A stretch of DNA of 64,000 bases from Streptomyces pyxinae (GTDB lineage: Bacteria > Actinomycetota > Actinomycetes > Streptomycetales > Streptomycetaceae): positions 1 through 64,000 of the forward strand of contig NZ_JANUGQ010000015.1 of the NCBI RefSeq assembly GCF_024756275.1. The letters run 5' to 3'. The notes under the pieces are model-generated. The model saw only the letters and a list, made by a program, of their open reading frames with translations. It had not been told where the DNA came from and ran no database searches. Position 1 is the first letter of the stretch. Each line of letters starts with the position of its first letter. Positions 57,219 through 64,000 of this stretch are shown one piece after another. Made by a program: the position numbers and the translations under genes.

Positions 57219-60200
57219 TCAGTAGACGGGGAGGCTGCGGGGACCGAGGTCGTTGCGGGCGGGGGGCGGGGCGAGCCGGACGGTCGCGGCCAGCACGGAG
57301 AGGCCGTGCGCCGCCACGACCACCGGTTCCAGTCCCACGGCCACGACCTCGGGGTGGTCGTCCACCAGCCGGGACACCCGGAGCAGCAGTTCCTCCAGGG
57401 CCGGGGTGTCCACCGGGGCGGCACCCCGCCAGCCGAAGAGGATGGGGGCGGTCCGGAGGGAGCGGATCTGCTCGGCCACGTCCCGGTCGGTGGCGGGGAC
57501 GAGCCGGTGGGCCATGTCACCGAGCAGCTCGGAGGCGGCGCCCGCCAGCCCGAAGGAGAGGACCGCGCCCACGGCGGGATCGATGGCGGCGCGCACCACC
57601 GTGTCGACCCCGCGCGGCACCATGGCCTGGACGACCGGCTGGAGTTCGGCCGGGGCCCCGAGCGCCTCGGTCAGTTCCGCGTACGCGCCGCGCAGCCGCT
57701 GTTCACCGGTGAGGTCGAGGCGTACGCCGCCGAGGTCGGCCCGGTGGCGCAGATGCGGCGCGGTGGTCTTGAGCGCCACCGGGTAGCCCAGGCGCCCGGC
57801 GGCCAGGACGGCGGCGTCCGGGTCGGGCGCGGGCAGGGTGGGGCGTACGTCGATCCCGTACCGGCCGAGCAGCTCACGGGCCGTCCCGGCGTCGAGGGTG
57901 AGCCCGCCCGCGGCCGCCTCCGGGGCGAGGGCTCGCCGGATGAGCTCCGCCGCGCCCGGCTCGTCGATGGTGGCGTCGAGCCACTCGGGCACCCGGCCGG
58001 GCTCGGCCGCCTGCCGCCGCCATTTCGCGTACCCGACCGCCTCGGCCAGGGCGCGGACGGCCCGCTCGGCCGCCGGATAGGCGGGGATGCGGTATCGGTC
58101 CGGGTCGCGCGGGTCCACGGGCCGCCCGGGCGGGGCGACGGCAGCGGCACCGGCGGCCGTCGGCGCGGGCGCGGCCCCCGGACCGGTGCCCGTGGCTCTC
58201 GGCGCGGAGCCGGCTCCCGGACCGACGGCCGGCCCCGGCACGGCACCGGCACCAGCGGCCGAAGCCGGCGCGGAGACGGGCCCGGCGCCCGGCGCTCCCG
58301 GCACGGACGCCGCGCCGGCGGCCGGCCCCGGCAGGGGAGCCGCACCGGTACCGGTGTCCGGCCGCGCGGAGGCGGGCCCCGGACCGGTGCCCGCCGGTCC
58401 GGGCACGGAGGCGGGCGGGGCCGGCGGGACCGGGGCCTCCGGGGCCGGGGGCGCCGACCGGCCGGCGGTCGCCAGGGACTCGGCGAGATCGCCCATCTCC
58501 ACCTGGACCACCAGCACCGGCTTGGCGGGTGAGCCGGCCGCCGCCTCGCGCAGGGCCGCCGCCAGGGTCTCGCCGTCGCCGGAGCCGTACCCGCCGGCCC
58601 CGGCCTCCCGGCCGGCGGCCCGGGCCCCCTGTTCCCCGGCCCCCTGCCCCTCGCCCCGCTGCTCCTCGCCCGCGCCCTCGTTCACCCAGGGGATCACGGT
58701 GACCACCACCGCGTCGCAGGTGTCGTCGCGCAGCGCCCGTTCCAGCGCGGCGCGGAAGTCCCCGGGGGTGGCGGCCGTGGTCAGATCACGGGGCCGGAGC
58801 GGCCGGAGCCCCTCGGTCAGACAGGCGTCATAGGTGAGCAGCCCCAGCGACTCGGAGTTGCCGAGGATGGCGACCCGGGGGCCGGCCGGGAGCGGCTGCC
58901 CGGCGAGCAGCAGCCCGGCGTCGACCAGTTCGGTGACCGTGTCCACCCGGATCACCCCGGCCTGGCGGAGCAGCGCGGAGACGGTGGCGTACGGGACGCG
59001 GGTGGTGGGCACGGCGTGGCCGGGCGGGGCGCTGCCGGTGTGCCGGGCGCCCTTGACCACCACCACCGGCTTCAGCGCGGCGGTGCGCCGGGCGAGCCGG
59101 GTGAACTTCCGGGGGTTGCCGATGGACTCCAGATAGAGCAGCACGACATCGGTGTCCGGGTCGTCGTAGCAGTACTGGAGGATGTCGTTGCCCGAGACGT
59201 CCGCCCGGTTGCCGGCCGAGATGAAGGACGAGAGACCGGCGCCACGCCGGTGCAGTCCGGCGAGGAGCGCGATGCCGATGGCCCCGGACTGGGTGAAGAG
59301 TCCGATGCGGCCGGTGGCCGGCGGGTGCGGGGCGAGCGAGGCGTTGAGCCGCACGGCCGGCGCGTTGTTGATCACCCCGAAGGCGTTGGGCCCGATGATC
59401 CGCATACCGTACGAGCGGGCCAGCCGGACCAGTTCGCGCTGGCGTTCCCGGCCGTCGGCCCCGCTCTCGGCATAGCCGGCCGAGAGCACCACCAGGCCCC
59501 GCACCCCGTGCTCGCCGCACTCCGCGACGACGGCCGGGACCTGATCGGCCGGGACGGCCACGACGGCCAGGTCCACCGGCTCCCCGATCCCGGCGACCGA
59601 GGGGTGCGCGGGGACGCCGTCCAGCGTGGTGGTGGCGCCGAGCGCCCGGTTCACGGCGTGGACCCGGCCGGTGAACCCGGCGGCCACCAGATCGCGCAGC
59701 ACCGTACGCCCGACCCCGCCCGGGGTGCGGCCCGCCCCGATGACGGCGACCGAACCGGGGGCGAGGAGCCGCTGCACGGAACGGGCCTCGGCGCGCTGCT
59801 CCCGGGCGTGCTGCACGGCGAGCGAGCGGTCGGTGGGCTCCAGATCGAGCTGGAGCCGTACGGCCCCGTCGGCGAAGCTCCGCTTCTGGGTGTAGCCGGC
59901 GTCCGTGAACACCTTGATCATCTTGGTGTTGGCGGGCAGCACCTCCGCGATGAAGCGGCGGATGCCCCGCTCCCGGGCCACGGCGGCGATGTGCTCGAGG
60001 AGCGCCGAGGCGACGCCCCGGCCCTGGTGGGCGTCCTGGACCAGGAAGGCCACCTCCGCCGCGTCGGCGGGGGCGCTCGCGGGCAGGCCGCGGGCGTCGA
60101 TCCGGTCGTAGCGGACGGTGGCGATGAACTCGCCGCCCACGGTGGCCGCGAGCCCCGCCCGGTCCACATAGTCGTGGTGGGTGAAGCGGTGCACGTCCTT

Positions 60201-60422
60201 GGCGGAGAGCCGGGGGTAGGGCGCGAAGAAGCGGTAGTACTTCGACTCGTCCGACACCTGCTCGTAGAAGCTGACCAGCCGGTCCGCGTCCTCCGTGGTG
60301 ATCGGCCGGATCCGCGCGGTGCCACCGTCCCGCAGCACCACATCGGCTTCCCAGTGGTCGGGGTAGAGGTGATGGGCTGGGTCGCCCGGCTGCTCGGGCT
60401 CAGGCTCCGGCGGGGTCCGCAT
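57219..60422 (-). CDS. GNAT acetyltransferase fused to NDP-forming acyl-CoA synthetase (Pat-like)
   Basis: A 1067-residue fusion. N-terminal GNAT domain (about 28-190, with VAFLVQDAHQGRGVASALLE as the acetyl-CoA loop), CoA-binding Rossmann domain (about 220-320, SVAVIGAGRTPGGVGRTVL), succinyl-CoA-ligase-like domains (about 330-560), a Pro/Ala/Gly linker of about 120-150 residues, and an ATP-grasp domain (about 840-1060, YPVALKTTAPHLRHRADLGG). It resembles acetyl-CoA-synthetase-linked lysine acetyltransferases. The usual SHTG around the phosphohistidine is changed to a GHAVP-type sequence, so synthetase activity is uncertain while acetyl-transfer looks intact. ATG 60422. It is divergent from ptsH. 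Confidence 0.9.
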   Translation of the reverse strand: MRTPPEPEPEQPGDPAHHLYPDHWEADVVLRDGGTARIRPITTEDADRLVSFYEQVSDESKYYRFFAPYPRLSAKDVHRFTHHDYVDRAGLAATVGGEFIATVRYDRIDARGLPASAPADAAEVAFLVQDAHQGRGVASALLEHIAAVARERGIRRFIAEVLPANTKMIKVFTDAGYTQKRSFADGAVRLQLDLEPTDRSLAVQHAREQRAEARSVQRLLAPGSVAVIGAGRTPGGVGRTVLRDLVAAGFTGRVHAVNRALGATTTLDGVPAHPSVAGIGEPVDLAVVAVPADQVPAVVAECGEHGVRGLVVLSAGYAESGADGRERQRELVRLARSYGMRIIGPNAFGVINNAPAVRLNASLAPHPPATGRIGLFTQSGAIGIALLAGLHRRGAGLSSFISAGNRADVSGNDILQYCYDDPDTDVVLLYLESIGNPRKFTRLARRTAALKPVVVVKGARHTGSAPPGHAVPTTRVPYATVSALLRQAGVIRVDTVTELVDAGLLLAGQPLPAGPRVAILGNSESLGLLTYDACLTEGLRPLRPRDLTTAATPGDFRAALERALRDDTCDAVVVTVIPWVNEGAGEEQRGEGQGAGEQGARAAGREAGAGGYGSGDGETLAAALREAAAGSPAKPVLVVQVEMGDLAESLATAGRSAPPAPEAPVPPAPPASVPGPAGTGPGPASARPDTGTGAAPLPGPAAGAASVPGAPGAGPVSAPASAAGAGAVPGPAVGPGAGSAPRATGTGPGAAPAPTAAGAAAVAPPGRPVDPRDPDRYRIPAYPAAERAVRALAEAVGYAKWRRQAAEPGRVPEWLDATIDEPGAAELIRRALAPEAAAGGLTLDAGTARELLGRYGIDVRPTLPAPDPDAAVLAAGRLGYPVALKTTAPHLRHRADLGGVRLDLTGEQRLRGAYAELTEALGAPAELQPVVQAMVPRGVDTVVRAAIDPAVGAVLSFGLAGAASELLGDMAHRLVPATDRDVAEQIRSLRTAPILFGWRGAAPVDTPALEELLLRVSRLVDDHPEVVAVGLEPVVVAAHGLSVLAATVRLAPPPARNDLGPRSLPVY

Positions 60423-60614
60423 GGGCCCTAGAGTACGGGGACCGGACCGGGGTCGCGGCGGGGCGGCCGGAGCGGCCGGCCGGCCACGGCGGCCGGCCCG
60501 GCACGTCCACCGGTCGGCCCGGTGACCGGCGGAGTGCGGCCACCGACCGGCCCGGTGACCGGCGGGTCCGGCCGCCGGCCGGGCTCAGCGGGAGCACTCC
60601 GCCACCCATGAGAG

Positions 60615-60630
60615 ACTGGTCTAGACAACC
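60615..60630 (+). promoter_or_regulatory. DasR-responsive element (dre) upstream of ptsH
   Basis: ACTGGTCTAGACAACC matches the dre consensus ACTGGTCTAGACCACT at 14 of 16 positions, including the full GGTCTAGAC core. It ends 24 bp before the ptsH start. DasR, the GntR-type N-acetylglucosamine regulator of Streptomyces, controls pts genes through such sites. Confidence 0.85.
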
Positions 60631-60654
60631 CACCAGCACGTGAAGGGCAACACC

Positions 60655-60936
60655 ATGGCAGAGCGCCGCGTCAATGTCGGCTGGGCCGAGGGCCTGCACG
60701 CCCGCCCCGCCTCCATCTTCGTCCGTGCCGCCACGGCCTCCGGCGTCCCGGTGACCATCGCCAAGGCCGGTGGCGACCCGGTCAACGCCGCGTCGATGCT
60801 CGCGGTGCTCGGCCTGGGCGCGCAGGGCGGCGAGGAGATCGTGCTGGCGTCGGACGCCGAGGGCGCGGACGCCGCCCTGGACCGCCTGGCCAAGCTGGTC
60901 TCCGAGGGCCTGGACGAGCTCCCCGAGACCGTCTGA
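60655..60936 (+). CDS. ptsH: Phosphocarrier protein HPr
   Basis: A 93-residue HPr of the sugar phosphotransferase system; it receives phosphate from enzyme I and passes it to enzymes IIA. Phospho-site H15 in WAEGLHARPAS, the regulatory-serine region NAASMLAVLGLGA (S47), and EIVLASDAEGADAALDRLA. ATG at 60655 has AAGGG upstream. It is single, with a dre operator before it and a strong hairpin after it. In Streptomyces HPr mainly serves N-acetylglucosamine and fructose uptake. Confidence 0.97.
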   Translation: MAERRVNVGWAEGLHARPASIFVRAATASGVPVTIAKAGGDPVNAASMLAVLGLGAQGGEEIVLASDAEGADAALDRLAKLVSEGLDELPETV

Positions 60937-61323
60937 GGCTCCCCCCATTCCTCCTCCGCTCCCGCACCACGGCGGGACGGTGCGCACGACGAGGCCGCAT
61001 GTCCCGTTCCTCCGGGGCGTGCGGCCTCGTCGTCGTTCCGGCACGGGTCGGCCGTCCTCCGTGACCCGCCGGGAAGGACAAGGCCCCGGGAACCGGAAAC
61101 CCGGCGGACCGGAGAGCCGGAAAAGGGACCCCCGAAAATGAAACGCCCCGGAGTGCGGAAATCAGGAAACGCCGGAGCCGCCGGAAGCGCCGGTGGCGCC
61201 GCACTCCGGAATACACCCTGGAATACCGCCGCCCGGCCATTCCGCCGGGGGAAAAGCCTGCGACGGTGCACGGCGCGACGGCGGCCGGACGCCGGGCGCT
61301 CCCCTTTGTATACGGCCCCCGTG
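60937..61323. other. Intergenic ptsH / gntR
   Basis: No gene. It contains the ptsH terminator (60986-61033). At 61060-61320 the sequence is less GC-rich, with CCCCTTTGTATACGGCC near the GntR stop; a weak GGCCCC/GGGGCC pairing spans that stop codon. Confidence 0.4.
60986..61033 (+). terminator. Hairpin terminator after ptsH
   Basis: ACGACGAGGCCGCA (60986-60999) pairs perfectly with TGCGGCCTCGTCGT (61020-61033), 14 bp, with further CCC/GGG pairing in the loop. It begins 50 bp after the stop. Confidence 0.85.
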
Positions 61324-62022
61324 TTAACTGGGGCCGCTCGTCGTGTGTACGGCATGTTGCGGACCGGGCAACCGGTCCGCCGGGCGTCCCGGCCGGCCGG
61401 AGCGGCGCAGCCGGTGGGCGCCGAGCGAGCGTTCGGCGTGCAGGGCGGTGAGGGCACGGGCGCGTTCGGCGTCCCGGCGGGCCACCGCGTCCACGATGGC
61501 ACCGTGTTCGGCCCAGGTCTCCACCGGCCGGCCGGCCGGGTCGACCACGTACATCCAGGCGATCTTCTGCCGCAGCTGAGTGAGGAGCGCGGCGAGCGAG
61601 GGGCTGCCGGACGCCTGGGCCAGCGTCTCGTGGAACCAGCCGCCGAGCGGCCGCAGATCCTCGTCCAGGCCGTGCCGGGCACGCTCCTGCCCCAGCCGCA
61701 CCAGGCCGCGCAGCACCTTGAGATGGGCCTCCGACCGCCGCTGGGCGGCCCGCGCCGCGCCCAGCGGCTCCAGCAGCGAACGGGCCTCCAGCAGGTCGGC
61801 CGCCTCCTGCTCGGTGGGTTCGGCGACACAGGCTCCGGCGTGCCGCCGGGTGGTGACGAACCCCTCCGACTCCAGGGTGCGCAGCGCCTCGCGGACCGGG
61901 ACGCGGGAGACGCCGTACCGGCGGGCGAGCTGTTCCTCCGTCAGCCGGCCACCCCGTTCGAAGACACCGGAGACGATGTCGTCACGGATCGCCGTGCACA
62001 CCGCGTGCGCGGGCACCCGCAT
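61324..62022 (-). CDS. GntR-family transcriptional regulator (FCD/FadR type)
   Basis: A 232-residue repressor-type regulator. Winged helix at about 5-70 with RLTEEQLARRYGVSRVPVRE and ALRTLESEGFVTTRR. An all-helical FCD effector domain at about 75-205 (EARSLLEPLGAARAAQRRSE, GGWFHETLAQASGSPSLAAL with a His likely in the metal/ligand site, and DAVARRDAERARALTALHAE). The C-terminal 25 residues are Arg/Pro-rich. Effector unknown. It neighbours ptsH, as in S. coelicolor; a link to carbon metabolism is possible but not shown. Confidence 0.93.
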   Translation of the reverse strand: MRVPAHAVCTAIRDDIVSGVFERGGRLTEEQLARRYGVSRVPVREALRTLESEGFVTTRRHAGACVAEPTEQEAADLLEARSLLEPLGAARAAQRRSEAHLKVLRGLVRLGQERARHGLDEDLRPLGGWFHETLAQASGSPSLAALLTQLRQKIAWMYVVDPAGRPVETWAEHGAIVDAVARRDAERARALTALHAERSLGAHRLRRSGRPGRPADRLPGPQHAVHTTSGPS

Positions 62023-62383
62023 ATCGAACCTCCCGCCTCGATCCGTTCCGTCCGTCCGGTCCGCCCGCCCCCGGCCGCGTGTTCCCGGGGAGGGGAAGCG
62101 GATTTCCCCGGCCCATTCCGCCGGCGGTCTCTCCGCGGCCCCTCACGTACCCGACGGAACTCCCCCGCCGTACGGAACTCCGCACGCCGTTCGGGACTCT
62201 ACGGAACTCTATGGCAGGGCGGCGGAATTTCCGATACCCACCGGGAATCCTCGGACTTCTTCCGGACCGCCACCCGGAAATGGGCGCGGCGGGGTACGGC
62301 GGCCAGGACGCACGAAGGCCCCGGTCTCCCTCGCGGGGGCCGGGGCCGTGGGTCCGGTTCGCGGACCGGGCGCGTGGCGCGGG
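62023..62383. other. Intergenic gntR / M23 peptidase
   Basis: No gene; includes the M23 terminator at 62317-62347. 62030-62280 is moderately GC-rich with repeated CGGAACTC (62155-62210). Confidence 0.4.
62317..62347 (-). terminator. Hairpin after the M23 peptidase gene
   Basis: GGCCCCGG (62317-62324) pairs with CCGGGGCC (62340-62347), with CCC/GGG pairing inside the loop. It starts 37 bp past the peptidase stop. Confidence 0.65.
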
Positions 62384-63169
62384 TCAGACGGTGACGCCGT
62401 GCGAGCGCAGATAGGCGATCGGGTCGATGTCGGAGCCGTAGTCGGCACCGGTGCGGGCCTCGAAGTGGAGGTGCGGGCCGCTGGAGTTGCCGGTCGAGCC
62501 GGAGAGGCCGATCTGCTGGCCGGGGAGCACGTCCTGGCCGACCTGCACGTTGATGGACGACAGGTGGCCGTACTGGGTGTAGGTGCCGTCGTGCATGCGG
62601 ATGACGACGTTGTTGCCGTACGCGCCGCCCCAGCCGGCCTCCACGACGGTGCCCCGGCCCACGGCGACGACCTCGGTGCCGGAGGCGGCGTGGAAGTCGA
62701 TGCCGGTGTGGCTGCCGGAGGACCACATGGAGCCACCGGTGTGCCATCCGGTGCTGACGTAGCTGCCGTCGACCGGGGCCTGGAAGGAGTTGAGGCGCTT
62801 GCGCTCGGCCTCGCGGTCGGCGCGCTCCTTGGCGTCCTTGGCGGCCCGGAGACGGATCTCGGCGTTCCGCTTCGCCGCGGCCTCGGCCTTGGCCTGCGCC
62901 TCGGCGAGGGCGGCGGCCTCACTGGCCTCCTCGCCCTGGGCCTCGGCCTGGGCGCCGACCTGGTCCGCGAGCGTCTCGGTGCTGATCACCTGGCTCAGCC
63001 CGGTCTCCTCGGGCGAGGGGGTGCTCTCCACGTCGGCGGCGAGCGCCGGGGTGGCGAGGGTGCCGATGACTCCGGTGGTGGCGATGGCCGCGACGCCGGC
63101 GACGTGAGCGCTCTTGCGGCTCATACGGCTCGGGGCACGGTGCTTCCCGGCAGCACGGGTGAACGCCAT
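62384..63169 (-). CDS. Secreted M23 (LytM-type) peptidoglycan endopeptidase
   Basis: A 261-residue secreted cell-wall hydrolase. Signal peptide 1 to about 45 (HVAGVAAIATTGVIGTLATP, cleavage after ALA). A Glu/Ala-rich coiled coil follows (about 75-125, LAEAQAKAEAAAKRNAEIRL), then the LytM domain (about 130-261). Zinc ligands H154 and D158 are in GSHTGIDFH, and catalytic/zinc H233 and H235 in GPHLHFEAR. It is preceded by a ydaO-type riboswitch, so its expression should respond to c-di-AMP. ATG at 63169; ribosome-binding region GGGAAGGAAAGGA. Confidence 0.95.
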   Translation of the reverse strand: MAFTRAAGKHRAPSRMSRKSAHVAGVAAIATTGVIGTLATPALAADVESTPSPEETGLSQVISTETLADQVGAQAEAQGEEASEAAALAEAQAKAEAAAKRNAEIRLRAAKDAKERADREAERKRLNSFQAPVDGSYVSTGWHTGGSMWSSGSHTGIDFHAASGTEVVAVGRGTVVEAGWGGAYGNNVVIRMHDGTYTQYGHLSSINVQVGQDVLPGQQIGLSGSTGNSSGPHLHFEARTGADYGSDIDPIAYLRSHGVTV

Positions 63170-63196
63170 GTAGGGGCTGATCCTTTCCTTCCCTCT

Positions 63197-63338
63197 CGCC
63201 TACCGGGTTAGCTGACGGGTTCGGAGCAGGAAGGTCTCCTACGGGCCCCTCCGCGCGGTGGCGAAGGCGTCCGATTCACCCCAGGGGACTGGTGGGTCCC
63301 CGGCTCCCCGGGGCTCGCGCCTGACGGGGACTCGGCGA
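63197..63338 (-). ncRNA. ydaO-yuaA (cyclic di-AMP) riboswitch
   Basis: Minus-strand sequence upstream of the M23 gene carries the conserved blocks of this class: GGGGAGCCGGGGACCCACC, TGGGGTGAATCGGACGCC, GGCCCGTAGGAGACC and CCGAACCCGTCAGCTAACC followed by GGTAGGCG. The ends pair (TCGCC at the 5' side with GGCGA at the 3' side), giving the closing stem. c-di-AMP binding turns such genes off in known cases; in Streptomyces they sit before cell-wall hydrolase genes. Confidence 0.92.
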
Positions 63339-63829
63339 TCGCTGCCCGATGCCACGGTTGCGGCGCTTGCGAAGAGCGGACAGCGCAGAAGACGCTAAGC
63401 GGGAGATCATTCCGGCGGCAAACGAACGCGGCCTTTTGTAGCGCACGCCACAGCGCAGACGGCTTCTCTCCATGGCAAACCGGACATTCGACGGATCGAT
63501 CGGGGGTACGCCCCCGGGTTCCTTCCGGCCAACCGGCCGGAAGCCGCAGCCACCCGAAGGCCGCCCGGCGGCCACCCTGCGGCCGGCCGGTGCGGCCCGC
63601 CGGCGGCCCACCGGCGGAGAGGGGCGGCGAGCCACCGGACGGGCGGCCACCGGACGCAGATGGACGGCCCGCCGGCATCCACCGATCCCCCCGGGCGGAC
63701 AGGGAGCCCCCCGCAGGGCAGCCCGTCAGGTCCCACCCGCCCCGGGGCCTGACGGGCACTCGGGGCCCGGAGAAGGGAACTCGGAGGGAACGATCAGAGG
63801 GAGCGGCAGGGAGACACAGGGCACACCCG
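63339..63829. other. Upstream region of the riboswitch, no gene
   Basis: Probable promoter of the M23 transcript at 63390-63450, where the sequence is least GC-rich (GCAAACGAACGCGGCCTTTT). The rest is CGGCCGGCC-rich without a gene. Confidence 0.4.
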
Positions 63830-63866
63830 GTGGTGGCCCTCGCGTCCGGGACGCGAGGGCCACCAC
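63830..63866 (-). terminator. Strong hairpin near the window end
   Basis: GTGGTGGCCCTCGCGT (63830-63845) pairs perfectly with ACGCGAGGGCCACCAC (63851-63866); loop CCGGG. It suggests a minus-strand gene ending just to the right. Confidence 0.8.
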
Positions 63867-63981
63867 AAAAGCCACCACAAGGGCCACCGCGGGTCCCCGG
63901 CCGGGCGCCGGGGCTCGCTCAACGGCCCGGCGGCCGGGGCCTGGAGAGCACCCCGGCGGCCGGGGCGGGGAGGGGCACCGC

Positions 63982-64000
63982 TCAGCCGGTGACCACCGTC
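63982..64000 (-). CDS. Possible C-terminal end of a gene continuing outside the window
   Basis: On the minus strand the last bases read as codons for TVVTG and a TGA stop at 63982-63984. A strong terminator lies 116 bp downstream. Too short to identify; listed only because the terminator needs a source gene. Confidence 0.25.

Noticed and set aside
61314..61335. Terminator hairpin GGCCCC/GGGGCC at the gntR end
   Set aside because: Only six base pairs, and it spans the stop codon itself; too weak to list.

Overview
The window is a high-GC actinobacterial chromosome segment, almost certainly Streptomyces. Support comes from the GC-rich codon usage, frequent GTG starts and ATGA-type gene overlaps, and an uninterrupted set of Streptomyces core genes: dut, cutRS, ferrochelatase, sepH, tdk, ptsH, and DUF3159/DUF3710/DUF4193/DUF5998/DUF3093 genes.

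Layout. 1-1600: insertion-sequence wreckage (the 3' end of an IS630-type transposase and a frameshifted IS5-type fragment) and a decayed gene of unknown function. 1.8-12.6 kb: an rRNA/tRNA uracil methyltransferase, then a potassium-themed block with a KimA-like K+ importer, two TrkA-type RCK proteins on the opposite strand, DUF3159, an OB-fold protein and KdpDE without kdpABC. 13-17 kb: DUF3710, dut, a thioesterase, DUF3093, a conserved basic protein and DUF4193. 17.5-25.6 kb: CutS/CutR, a small acidic protein, an inositol-phosphatase-family enzyme, coproporphyrin ferrochelatase, an MFS protein and a lactone oxidase. 25.6-31.5 kb: a low-complexity membrane protein, SepH, a 1.1-kb intergenic region with a 12-copy tandem repeat, a rhodanese and a VOC protein. 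54.4-63.2 kb returns to core genes: tdk, a phosphodiesterase, DUF5998, a GNAT/acyl-CoA-synthetase fusion, ptsH (with a DasR-type site), a GntR regulator and an M23 peptidase behind a ydaO-type (c-di-AMP) riboswitch.

31.8-54.0 kb is the striking part: an accessory island dropped between core genes. On the minus strand eleven genes run MFS exporter, KAS III, ACP, TauD-type oxygenase, FcoT-like thioesterase, acyl ligase, carrier protein, single-module NRPS (C-A-T-reductase), metal-complex binding lipoprotein, FecCD permease and ATPase. The five-gene order oxygenase-FcoT-ligase-ACP-NRPS is that of the isonitrile lipopeptide (INLP) clusters (Rv0097-Rv0101, sco genes), whose products are copper or zinc metallophores. 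The adenylation pocket reads as lysine and the oxygenase keeps the residues expected of an isonitrile synthase. On the plus strand the same island holds a SigC-like ECF sigma factor with a His-rich membrane protein on one side, and a Met-rich small protein, a Cu(+)-type P1B ATPase and a PCuAC-like protein on the other. The likely logic is: make and export an isonitrile metallophore, re-import the metal complex, and balance copper, possibly under SigC control. Product, metal and regulation are inference; family assignments are read directly from the sequence.
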